Under the pieces are notes generated by a model. That model was not told where the DNA came from and ran no database searches. It was given only the letters and a program-made list of their open reading frames with translations. The translations under genes were made by a program, and so were the position numbers. Source: Triticum aestivum (taxonomy: Eukaryota > Streptophyta > Magnoliopsida > Poales > Poaceae). From it: a DNA stretch of 64,000 bases. The stretch is taken from positions 189,561,597 to 189,625,596 of the forward strand of contig NC_057796.1 of assembly GCF_018294505.1 (NCBI RefSeq). Direction: 5' to 3'. This document shows, one piece after another, positions 11,703-22,184 of this stretch (the stretch's first letter is position 1; each line of letters begins with the position of its first letter).

Positions 11703-13265
11703 TGATACGTCTCCAACGTATCTATAATTTTTATTGTTCCATGCTATTATATTATTTGTTTCGGATGTTTAATGGGCTTTATTATGCTCTTTTATATTAT
11801 TTTTGGGACTAACCTATTAACCGAAGGCCCAGTGCAAATTGCTGTTTTTTTGCCTATTTCAGTGTTTCGCAGAAAAGGATATCAAACGGAATCCAAACGA
11901 AATGAAACCTTCGCGAGGATCATTTTTGGAACAAATGCAATCCAGGAGACTTGGAGTGCAAGTCAAGGAAGCAACGAGGAAGCCACGAGGCAGGAGGGCG
12001 CGCCCCCCACCCTCGTGGGTCCCTCGCAGCTCCATCGACCTACTTCTTTCACCTATATATACTCTTATACCCTGAAAACATCCAGGGGAGCCACAAAACC
12101 ACTTTTCCACCGCCGCAAACTTCTGTACCCGTGAGATCCCATCTTGGGGCCTTTTCCGGCGCTCCGTCGGAGGGGGAATCGATCACGGAGGGCTTCTACA
12201 TCAACACCATAGCCTCTTCGATGATGTGTGAGTAGTTTACCACAGACCTTCGGGTCCATAGTTATTAACTAGATGGCTTCTTCTCTCTCGTTGGATCTCA
12301 ATACAAAGTTCTCCTCGATCTTCTTGGAGATCTATTTGATGTAATTTTTCTGCGGTTTGTTTGTCGAGATCCGATGAATTGTGGGTTTATGATCAAGATT
12401 ATCTATGAACAATATTTGATTCTTCTCTGAATTCTTATATGCATGATTTAATATCTTTGCAAGTCTCATCGAATTATCAGTTTGGTTTGGCCTACTAGAT
12501 TGATCTTTCTTGCAATAGGAGAAGTGCTTAGCTTTCGGTTCAATCTTGCGGTGCTCGATCCCAGTGACAGAAATGGAAGCGACACGTATTGTATTGTTGC
12601 CATCGAGGATAAAAAGATGGGGTTTATATCATATTGCTTGAGTTTATCCCTCTACATCATGTCATCTTGCCTAATGCGTTACTCTGTTCTTATGAACTTA
12701 ATACTCAAGATGCATGCTGGATAGCGATCGATGTGTGGAGTAATAGTAGTAGATGCAGAATCGTTTCGGTCTACTTGTCACGGACGTGATGCCTATGTTC
12801 ATGATCATGCCTAGATATTCTCATAACTATGCGCTTTTCTATCAATTGCTCGGCAGTAATTTGTTCACCCACCGTAATATATGCTATCTTGAGAGAAGCC
12901 AATAGTGAAACCTATGGCCCCCGGGTCTACTTTACATCATATTATTTTTCCGTCAACTAGCTATTTCTGCCGCCGTTTATTTTGCAATATTTATTTTCCA
13001 ACCTATACAACAAAAATACAAAAAAAAATTTCATATTATCTTTATCAGATCTCACTTCTGCAAGTGGCCGTGAAGGGATTGACAACCCCCTTATCACGTT
13101 GGTTGCAAGGTTCTCGATTGTTTGTGCAGGTACTAGGCGATTTGCGTGTAGTCTCCTACTGGATTGATACCTTGGTTCTCAAAAACTGAGGGAAATACTT
13201 ACGCTATATTGCTGCATCACCCTGTCCTCTTCAAGGGAAAACCAACGCATGCTCAAGAGGTAGCA
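11703..13265 (+). repeat. 5' LTR of the Athila-type element
   Basis: The unit has TG...CA bounds (TGATACGTCT at 11703, GAGGTAGCA ending 13265) and aligns throughout with 18462-19998. It contains a TATA-like run at 12053-12061. Within it, 13060-13080 holds an insertion relative to the 3' LTR (GTGGCCGTGAAGGGATTGAC). Confidence 0.92.
12053..12061 (+). promoter_or_regulatory. TATA-box motif, Athila-type 5' LTR
   Basis: CTATATATA followed by CTCTTATACCC; the same motif stands at 18804-18812 in the 3' LTR. This is the probable start region for element transcription. Confidence 0.55.
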
Positions 13266-13274
13266 AGAAGGATT

Positions 13275-13294
13275 TGTCGCGTCGTTGCCGGGGA
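13275..13294 (+). other. First (degenerate) primer-binding site
   Basis: TGTCGCGTCGTTGCCGGGGA lies 9 bp after the LTR end, where the PBS should be. It resembles the Athila-type PBS TGGCGCCGTTGCCGGGGA with mismatches. Confidence 0.7.
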
Positions 13295-13346
13295 GGTTTA
13301 CGCCAAGTCAAGTCAAGATTTGAGCTCCCGCCAACTTGCGGATTTC

Positions 13347-13364
13347 TGGCGCCGTTGCCTGGGA
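13347..13364 (+). other. Second primer-binding-site copy
   Basis: TGGCGCCGTTGCCTGGGA matches the expected PBS at all but one base. It lies 72 bp downstream of the first copy, inside a tandem duplication of the GATTT...PBS...AAGTCAAG segment. Confidence 0.75.
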
Positions 13365-13556
13365 GATCTACGCACAAGTCAAGACATACCAAGTACCCAT
13401 CACAAACTCTTCTCCCTCGCATTACATTATTTGCCATTTGCCTCCCGTTTTCCTCTCCCCTACTTCACCCTTGCCGTTTTATTCGCCCTCTTATTCCGTT
13501 CGTCTCTTTTCGCTTCCTTCTCCTGTGCATGTGTGTTGGATTGATTGTTTGTCGCG

Positions 13557-14770
13557 ATGGCTCAAGATAATACTAAATTGTGTGACTTTTCCAATACCAA
13601 CAACAATGATTTTTTAGCACTCCAATTGCTCCTATTACCGATGCTGAATCTTGTGAAATCAATGCTGCTTTGTTGAATCTTGTCATGAAAGATCAATTTT
13701 CCGGCCTTCCTAGTGAAGATACCGCTACCCATCTAAACAACTTTGTTGATTTGTGCGATATGCAAAAGAAGAAAGATGTGGATAATGATATTGTTAAATT
13801 GAAGCTATTTCTGTTTTCGCTTAGAGATCGTGCTAAAACTTGGTTCTCTTCTTTGCCTAAAAATAGTATTGATTCGTGGAATAAGTGCAAAGATGCTTTT
13901 ATCTCTAAGTATTTTCCTCCCGCTAAGATCATCTCTCTTAAAAACAATATTATGAATTTTAAGCAACTTGATCATGAGCATGTTGCACAATCTTGGGAGA
14001 GGATTAAATTAATGATAGGTAATTGCCCTACACATGGTTTGAATTTATAGATGATTATACAATTTTTTTATGCTGGATTGAATTTTGCTTCTAGAAATCT
14101 TTTAGATTCGGTCGCGGGAGGCACTTTCATGGAAATCACTTTAGGAGAAGCTACTAAACTCCTACATAATATTATGGTTAATTATTCTCAATGGCACACC
14201 GAAAGATCTACTAGTAAAAAGGTTCATGCGATGGAAGAGATTAATGTTTTGAGTGGAAAGATGGATGAACTTATGAAGTTGTTTGCTAATAAGAGTGTTT
14301 CTTCCGATCCTAATGATATGCCTTTGTCCACTTTGATTGAGAATAATAATGAATCTATGGATGTGAATTTTGTTGGTAGGAACAATTTTGGTAACAACGC
14401 GTATAGAGGAAATTTTAATTCTAGGCCATTCCCTAGTAATTCCTCTAATAATTATGGTAATTCCTACAACAACTCTTATGGAAATTCTAATAAGATGCCC
14501 TCTGATTTTGAGACTCGTGTTAAGGAATTTATGATTTCGCAAAAGAATTTCAATGCTTTGCTTGAATAAAAATTGCCTAAGATTGATGAGTTGGCTAGGA
14601 ACGTGGATAGAATTTCTCTTGATGTCGGTTCTTTGAAACTTAGATATATTCCTCCTAAGCATGATATCAATGAGTCTCTCAAAGCCATGATAATTCCATT
14701 GATGAGTGCAAAGAAAAAACCGCTAGGATGCGTGCTAAAAAGATTGATTTGTGAAAGCGTGTTCTTCTAG
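13557..14770 (+). pseudogene. Gag of the Athila-type element, broken
   Basis: The ATG at 13557 opens a frame (MAQDNTKLCDFSN) that shifts near 13615. The main frame then carries the gag core (FSGLPSEDTATHLNNFVDLC, RDRAKTWFSSLPKNSIDSW, FISKYFPPAK, SWERIKLMIGNCPTHG). In-frame stops fall at 14048-14050 and just after 14566. The region 14380-14500 is rich in Asn/Ser/Gly. No CCHC knuckle is seen. Gag would form the particle that packages element RNA; this copy cannot make a full-length one. Confidence 0.85.
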
Positions 14771-15635
14771 TTTCCATGATAATAATGATGAAGATCTAAA
14801 AGTGATTGATGTGTCCCCTATTAAATCTTTGTTTTCCAATCTGAATCTTGATAAAGATGGGACTGGAGATGAGTCAACTTTAGTTAAAAGGCGTCCCAAT
14901 GGTTCGGAGTTTTTAGATCTTGATGCAAAAATTGGTAAAAGTGGGATTGAAGAGGTCAAAACTTTACATAGCAATGAACCCACTATTTTGGATTTCAAGG
15001 AATTTAATTATGATAATTGCTCTTTGATAGATTGTATTTCCTTGTTGCAATCCGTGTTAAATTCTCCTCATGCTTATGATCAAAATAAAGCTTTTACTAA
15101 ACATATCGTTGATGCTTTAATGCAATCTTATGAAGAAAAGCTTGAATTAGAAGTTTCTATGCCAAGAAAACTCTATGATCAGTGGTAACCTACTACTAAA
15201 ATTAAGATTAAAGATCATGAATGCTATGCTTTATGTGATTTGGGTGCTAGTGTTTCCATGATTCCAAAAACTTTGTGTGATGTGCTAGGTTTTCGTGAAT
15301 TTGATGATTGTTCTTGAAATTTGCATCTTGTGGATTCCACCATTAAGAAACCTATGGGAAGGATTAATGATATTCTTATTGTTTCAAATAGGAATTATGT
15401 ACCCGTAGATTTCATTGTTCTTTATAAAGATTGCAATCCTACATGTCCTATTATTCGTGGTAGACCTTTCCTTAGAACGATCGGTGCAATTATTGATATG
15501 AAAGAAGGAAATATTAGATTCCAATTTCCATTAAGGGAAGGCATGGAACACTTTCCTAGGAAGAAAATTAAATTACCTTATGAATCTATTATGAGAGCCA
15601 CTTATGGATTGCATACCAAAGATGACATTACCTAG
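14771..15635 (+). pseudogene. Gag-protease linker and aspartic protease, Athila type
   Basis: The frame from 14751 runs through a hydrophilic linker (DESTLVKRRPNGSEFLDLDA, DFKEFNYDNCSLIDCISLLQ) to a stop at 15186-15188. The protease follows, with CDLGASVSMIPKTLCDVLG at about 15236-15292, another stop near 15316, and CPIIRGRPFLRTIGAIIDM. Athila proteases use D-L/S-G-A. The frame ends at 15635 with no RT behind it. Confidence 0.8.
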
Positions 15636-18447
15636 ATCTATTCTTGCTTTTATGCCTAGCTAGGGGCGTTAAACGATAGCGTTTGTTGGGAGGCAGCCCA
15701 ATTTTATTTTTGTTTCTTGCTTTCTGTTCCTGTTTAGTAATAAATAATTCATCTAGCTAGCCTTTGTTTAGATGTGTTTTTATGTTTTAATTAGTGTTTG
15801 TGCCAAGTAGAACCAATAGAATCTTCTTGGGTGATAGTTGTTTGATCTTGCTGAAAAAGACAGAAACTTCATGCTCAGAAAAATTATTGTTAAAATTCAC
15901 CAGAACGTGCTAAAATACCAATTCTTTTTGCATTGGATCAATATACAAATTATCCAGGTTGTCCTAGTTTTTCAGAAGTTTTGGAGTTCCAGAAGTGTTC
16001 GAACAAATCAGATTTCTACAAACTGTTCTGTTTTTGACAGATTCTGTTTTTCGTGTGTTGTTTGCTTATTTTAATTAATCTATGACTACTATCGGGGGGT
16101 ATGAACCATAGAGAATTTGGAATACAGTAGGTTTAACACCAATATAAATATAGAATGAGTTCATTACAGTACCTTAAAGTTGTGGTTTTTTTCTTATACT
16201 AACGGAGCTCATGAGATTTTCCGTTGAGTTTTGTGTTGTGAAGTTTTCATGTTTTTGGGTAACGATTTGATGGATTTTGGAATAAGGAGTGACAAAAGCC
16301 TAAGCTTGGGAATGCCCAAGGCACCCTAAGGTAAAATTCAAGGACAACCAAAAGCCTAAGCTTCGATGCCCCGGAAGGCATCCCCTCTTTCGTCTTCGTC
16401 TATCGGTAACTTTACTTGAGGCTATATTTTTATTCACCACATGATATGTGTTTTGCTTGGAGCATCTTGTATGATTTGAGTCTTTGATTTTTACTTACGA
16501 CAATCATACTTGATGTACACACCTTTTGGAGAGACACACATAAATCGGAATTTATTAGAATACTCTATCTGCTTCAGTTATATCTTTTGAGCTAGATAAT
16601 TTTGCTCTAGTACTTCACTTATATCTTTTTAGAGCACGGTGGTGGTTTTATTTTATAAAAATTATTGATCTCTCATGCTTCACTTATATTATTTTGGGAG
16701 TCTTTTAGAACAGCATGGTAATTTGCTTTGGCTATAAAATTTGTCCTAATGTGATAGGCATGCAAGATGGGTACAATAAAAACTTCCATATAGAGTGCAT
16801 TGAATACTATGAGAAGTTTGATACTTGATGATTGTTTTCAGATATGAAGATGTTAATATTAGAGTCATGCTAGTTGAGTAATTGTGAATTTCAGAAATAC
16901 TTGTGTTGGAGTTTGCAAGTCCCGTAGCATGCACATATGGTAAAGGTTGTGTGACAAATTTGAAGCATGAGGTGTTTCTTTGATTGTCCTCCTTATGAAT
17001 GGCGGTCGGGGACGAGCGATGGTCTTTTCCTACCAATCTATCCCCCTAGGAGCATGCGCGTAGTGCTTGGTTTTTGATGACTTGTAGATTTTTGCAATAA
17101 GTATGTGAGTTCTTTATGACTAATGTTGAGTCCATGGATTATACGCACTCTCACCCTTCCATCATTGCTAGCCTCTTAGGTACCGTGCATTGCCCTTTCT
17201 CACCTTGAGAGTTGGTGCAAACTTCGTCGGTGCATCCTACCCCCGTGATATGATACGCTCTATCACACATAAACCTCCTAATATCTTCCTCAAAACAGCC
17301 ACCATATCTACCTATTATGGGATTTCCGTAGCCATTCCGAGATATATTGCCATGCAACTTTCCACCGTTCCGTTTATCATGACACGCTTCATCATTGGCA
17401 TATTGCCTTGCATGATCATGTTGCTGACATCGTATTTGTGGCAAGGCCACCATGCATATTTTCATACATGTCACTCTTGTTTCAATGCCCATCCCGGTAC
17501 ACCGCTGGAGGCATTCATATAGAGCCATACTTTGTTCTAGTATCGAGTTGTAATCTTTGAGTTGTAAATAAATAGAAGCGTGATGATCAACATTAATAGA
17601 GCATTGTCCCAAAAAAGAAAAAAAAGAAAGGCCAAATAAAAAAAGAAAGGCCAAATAAAAAAAAACAAAGGGGACAATGCTACTATCCTTTTTCCACACT
17701 TGTGTTTCAAAGTAGCACCATGATCTTCATGATAGAGAGTCTCTTATATTGTCACTTTCATATACAAAGTGAGAATTTTTCATTATAGAACTTGGCTTGT
17801 ATATTTCAACAATGGGCTTCCTCAAATGCCCTAGGTCTTCGTGAGCAAGCAAGTTGGATGCACACCCACTTAGTTTCTTTTGTTGAGCTTTCATACATTT
17901 ATAGCTCTAGTGCATCCGTTGCATGGCAATCCCTACTCCTCGCAGACATCAATTGATGGGCATCTCCATAGCCCGTTGATTAGCCACGTCAATGTGAGTC
18001 TTTCTCCTTTTTTGTCTTCTCCACACAACCCCCATCATTATATTCTATTCCACCCATAGTGCTATGTCCATGGCTCACGCTCAGGGGTTGTCATCGGGGT
18101 TGAAAAAAGTTTGAGAATACTAAAGTATGAAACAATTGCTTGGCTTGTCATCGGGGTTGTGCAAGATGATAGCATTTTTGTGTGACGAAAATGAAGTATA
18201 GCCAAACTATATGATTTTGTAGGGATAAGCTTTCTTTGGCCATGTTATTTTGAGAAGACATAATTGTTTAGTTAGTATACTTGAAGTGTTATTATTTTTT
18301 ATGTCAATATTAAACTTTTATCTTGAATCTTTCGGATCTGAACATTCATGCCACAATAAATAAATTACATTGAAATTATGTTAGGTAGCATTCCACATCA
18401 AAAATTGTGTTTTTATCATTTACCTACTCGAGGGCGAGCAGGAATTA
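15636..18447 (+). other. Long 3' non-coding region of the Athila-type element
   Basis: These 2.8 kb lie between protease and PPT, where a complete Athila element would carry RT, integrase and possibly an env-like frame. I see no pol motif. Notable content is an A-rich short repeat at 17610-17665 (AAAGGCCAAATAAAA units) and an antisense ORF at 17151-17699. Much of the stretch resembles the 3' non-coding region of wheat Sabrina/WHAM-like elements as I remember it. Confidence 0.7.
17151..17699 (-). CDS. Antisense ORF of unknown function, 182 codons
   Basis: This is an uninterrupted minus-strand frame inside the 3' non-coding region, longer than any uninterrupted sense frame in this element. It starts with a hydrophobic stretch (FVFFYLAFLFLFGLSFFSFL, about residues 12-31) that looks like a signal peptide or membrane segment. 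A Cys-rich part follows, with CLQRC and CMKIC 16 residues apart and about 12 Cys in all. I recognise no family. Part of the start is written by the A-rich repeat read backwards, which produces Phe/Leu by composition. It may be chance. Confidence 0.25.
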   Translation of the reverse strand: MWKKDSSIVPFVFFYLAFLFLFGLSFFSFLGQCSINVDHHASIYLQLKDYNSILEQSMALYECLQRCTGMGIETRVTCMKICMVALPQIRCQQHDHARQYANDEACHDKRNGGKLHGNISRNGYGNPIIGRYGGCFEEDIRRFMCDRAYHITGVGCTDEVCTNSQGEKGQCTVPKRLAMMEG

Positions 18448-18461
18448 AGCTTGGGGATGCT
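18448..18461 (+). other. Polypurine tract of the Athila-type element
   Basis: AGCTTGGGGATGCT lies immediately before the 3' LTR start, in the usual position for plus-strand priming. Confidence 0.7.
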
Positions 18462-19998
18462 TGATACGTCTCCAACGTATCTATAATTTTTGATTGTTCC
18501 ATGCTATTATATTATCTATTTTGGATGTTTAATGGGCTTTATTATGCTCTTTTATATTATTTTTGGGACTAACCTATTAACCGAAGGCCCAGTGCAAATT
18601 GCTGTTTTTTTTGCCTATTTCAGTGTTTCGCAGAAAAGGAATATCAAACGGAATGAAACCTTCGCGAGGATCGTTTTCGGAACAAACACAATCCAGGAAA
18701 CTTGGAGTGGAAGTCGAGGAAGCAGCAAGGAAGCCAAGAGGCAGGAGGGCGCGCACCCCACCCTCGTGGGCCCCTCGCAGCTCCACCGACCTACTTCTTT
18801 TGCCTATATATACTCTTATACCCTGAAAACATCCAAGAGAGCCACAAAACCACTTTTCAACTGCCGCAACCTTCTGTACCTGTGAGATCCCATCTTGGGG
18901 CCTTTTCCGGCGCTCCGCCGCAGGGGGAATCGATCACGGAGGGCTTCTACATCAACACCATAGCCTCCTCGATGATGTGTGAGTAGTTTACCACAAACCT
19001 TCGGGTCCATAGTTATTAACTAGATGGCTTCTTCTCTCTCTTTGGATCTCCATACAAAGTTCTCCTCGATCTTCTTGGAGGTCTATTCGATGTAATTCTT
19101 TTTACGGTGTGTTTGTCGACATCCAATGAATTGTGGGTTTCTGATCAAGATTATCTATGAACAATATTTGATTTTTCTCTGAATTCTTATATGCATGATT
19201 TAATATCTTTGCAAGTCTAATCGAATTATCACCTTGGTTTGGCCTACTAGATTGATCTTTCTTGCAATAGGAGAAGTGCTTAGCTTTGGGTTCAATCTTG
19301 CGGTGCTCGATCCCAGTGACAGAAAGGGAAACGACACGTATTGTATTGTTGCCATCGAGGATAAAAAGATGGGGTTTATATCATATTGCTTGAGTTTATC
19401 CCTCTACATCATGTCATCTTGCCTAATGCGTTACTCTGTTCTTATGAACTTAATACTCTAGATGCATGCTGGATAGTGGTCGATGTGTGGAGTAATAGTA
19501 GTAGATGCAGAATCGTTTTCGTCTACTTGTCACGGACGTGATGCCTATGTTCATGACCATGCCTAGATATTCTCATAACTATGTGCTTTTCTATCAATTG
19601 CTCGGCAGTAATTTGTTCACCCACCGTAATATATGCTATCTTGACAGAAGCCACTAGTGAAACCTATGGCCCCCGGGTCTACTTTACATCATATTGTTTT
19701 CCCGTCAACTAGCTATTTCTGTCGCCGTTTATTTTGCAATCTTTATTTTCCAATCTACACAACAAAAATACCTAAAATATTTATCTTATTATCTTTATCA
19801 GATCTCACTTTTACAAATACCCTTTATCGCGTTGGTTGCATGGTGATTGATTTTTTGTGCAGGTACTAGGCGATTTGCCTATAGTCTCCTACTAGTTTGA
19901 TACCTTGGTTCTCAAAAACTGAGGGAAATACTTACGATACTTTGCTACATCACCCTTTCCTTTTCAAGGGAAAACCAACGCATGCTCAAGAGGTAGCA
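18462..19998 (+). repeat. 3' LTR of the Athila-type element
   Basis: The unit aligns with 11703-13265 and has the same TG...CA ends. The right flank GATCA (19999-20003) is the TSD, after which LTR A resumes. Confidence 0.92.
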
Positions 19999-20003
19999 GA
20001 TCA
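19999..20003. repeat. Right target-site duplication of the Athila-type element
   Basis: GATCA, pairing with GACCA at 11698-11702. Confidence 0.8.
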
Positions 20004-20924
20004 CAAACGGAACATCCACATGATCACCTCGTGACCACATCACAAACAGGATAATCATCCTCGAGATCATACCAACATCATCATCAACATCCTACCAAAC
20101 TATACTGCTCAATATATATCAACATATAAATGACCTATAAGTCATTCCGTCATATGAGTGTTGATCAAACGGTGTGACCTAGTACGAACTTGTGCCCATG
20201 ACCGAGGACGCGGCTATCGATAGATTGAACAAACACACTCTGGAGAGGTAGTGCACTTACCCACACCACGGAATCCATGGCCTCGCACTCCCATTCTTGT
20301 GGACCAACGGCATTCCGACAAAACTGATCTACTGCCATGACACTCTCCCGGCCACTCCGACCAACATCCCTTTTGGGTTCATTCTTGGGTGACCCCGTGC
20401 CTACCAAAGGCACCAACGGCCACCTTCGTGGCAAAACAAAAACGGTCCCAAACAGGGACAAAAAGGCGCCTAACAACAACTACGGGTACACAAGGTTATG
20501 TCTGCTTACCGGGCCATGGTACCGCACCCCATAACCTTCCCTCGTTGGAGGCACCGGCGAGAGGCTCGAAAATAGACCGCATTAGGGCCTTCCCATAAAA
20601 GGCAAATGTGGTTGCACTAGAAAAAGGCCGGTTCGGTGGCATCTGACCAACTTAATGACATAATTTATCACCAAAATATAACAGTATTGACTGATACTCC
20701 GATATCATCTATCAACCTATAATCCAAGTCATAGCAATATCCAACAAATAATCCAAAGCTTAATATCGTCTTGCCAAAATACTCCGAGGATAGTATAACA
20801 CTACGATCATACTACTACTCAAATATCAAGAACTAACTATCCTGCTATGATCCACATGAAAGCATCATCTGCAACATCATACTCCAAAACATAATATCAT
20901 CTAGCATCATGATGAAAATAACAC

Positions 20925-21060
20925 TAGCCACTAATAATCCAAAGGCAACATGATATCCAAAGTAATACTCCCAAAATAATACCAGATACCAACATGAAAA
21001 TAAACATAACATGGGCCACTAATAATCCAATGGCAACACGTCATCCCCATAAGCTGCAAA
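20925..21060 (-). repeat. 86-bp repeat unit, single copy state (LTR A)
   Basis: About one full unit and part of a second match the 86-bp minisatellite found in other LTR copies, in minus orientation and diverged. Confidence 0.6.
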
Positions 21061-22175
21061 ATATTAGTCCTAGAACTCCAAGCAATATCATGGCAATAAC
21101 AAGATCAAAATAATACTTCGAGAAATGCTATGAACAAGTCACAAGTAGCTAAATCAATATTTTAAACAAGTTCAAATAATTTAAACCATGTCACTGCATT
21201 GCAATCATGCAAATGGAGGGTGTGGCTTGCCTGGGGTGGAAGAAAGCACCGGGAGAAAGTGCGAGAAGCTCACGAAACAAATTGCCGGAAATCTTTCTCT
21301 CTCGGAGGGGGCTTAATAAGGGCAAGGGCATAATGGTGATTTTCAGAATGTCAAAACATGTTGAAAATGATTCCATCGGAACGGGCTCGACGAAACAAAG
21401 AAGTGCTTTGGATTCACCTGATTTGGAGCTTCGGGCAAACTGATACAATTGTTTTTCTGCCAGGGACTTATTTGTAAGAAAATCCTCACAAACAGGCCCC
21501 TGAGTGGAAAAACAGAAAACGTATTTGGCCGAATAGGCTTTCCAGAAAGGAAACCGCATTCCTGGCTTAAGCCGCACCGAAATACGCCTTCCGAACGGGA
21601 AAACGACTCCTCGTGGATGTGCTTCCACTTATCCACCGTGGCAGTGGCGGGGCCGGGCGCTGGGTCGATGACGCGTGGGGCCCGCCACATCTTCTTTCTC
21701 CTCCCACACCTCCTTCTTCTTCCCCTGCGTCTGCTCCCCCTCTCCTCGACAGAACGCAGGGCAGGGGCGCTGCTGTCGGCACGGCGGCTCCGGCCATCTC
21801 TAGCCAGGGAGAGGACACCGGTGGCCTCGGGACAGAGGCCCGCACCCATCGAGGGGTTGCACGCACGCTGGGGAGCGCTGTAGCGGCGACAACAGGGAGC
21901 ACCCGCGGGCGTTGTCTTCGGCGAAGATGGGGCACGCGGCGATGTGGGCTCCTGTGACGAACATAGTAGATGGGGAGGACCACCGGGGACTAGGTGGTGC
22001 TCTGGTAGTGGCTATGAGGAGAGGGAGGGCTCGGCTGGTGCAAATTTAGGTGAAGAAGGCCGGCGGCCATGGCGGCAATGGTCGTCATGGAGGGTGGCTC
22101 GAGCTCAGGGAAGTGGTCAGGGGAGGCTAGAGGAGGTGCAGGAGGCCAGTGGTGAAGCAAGACGGCGGGGTGGCC

Positions 22176-22184
22176 TTATATAGG
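22176..22184 (-). promoter_or_regulatory. TATA-box motif of LTR A
   Basis: The minus strand reads CCTATATAA just before GGCC. This is the promoter form shared with LTR D (58049-58057). Other copies carry CTATTTAA at the same place. Confidence 0.55.

Larger units (their letters stand above)
11703..19998 (+). mobile_element. Athila-type Ty3/gypsy element lacking RT and integrase (Sabrina/WHAM-like)
   Basis: The 8.3-kb element has LTRs of 1563 and 1537 bp, two PBS-like sites, a broken gag, a protease, a long 3' non-coding region and a PPT. No RT, RNase H or integrase motif lies between protease and 3' LTR. The LTR start TGATACGTCTCCAACGTATC and the 3' region resemble wheat Sabrina/WHAM-type elements (from memory). 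The TSD is GACCA left and GATCA right, one mismatch. In the first 330 bp the LTRs differ by about 5% by eye, so it is clearly older than the copia element. Confidence 0.9.
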
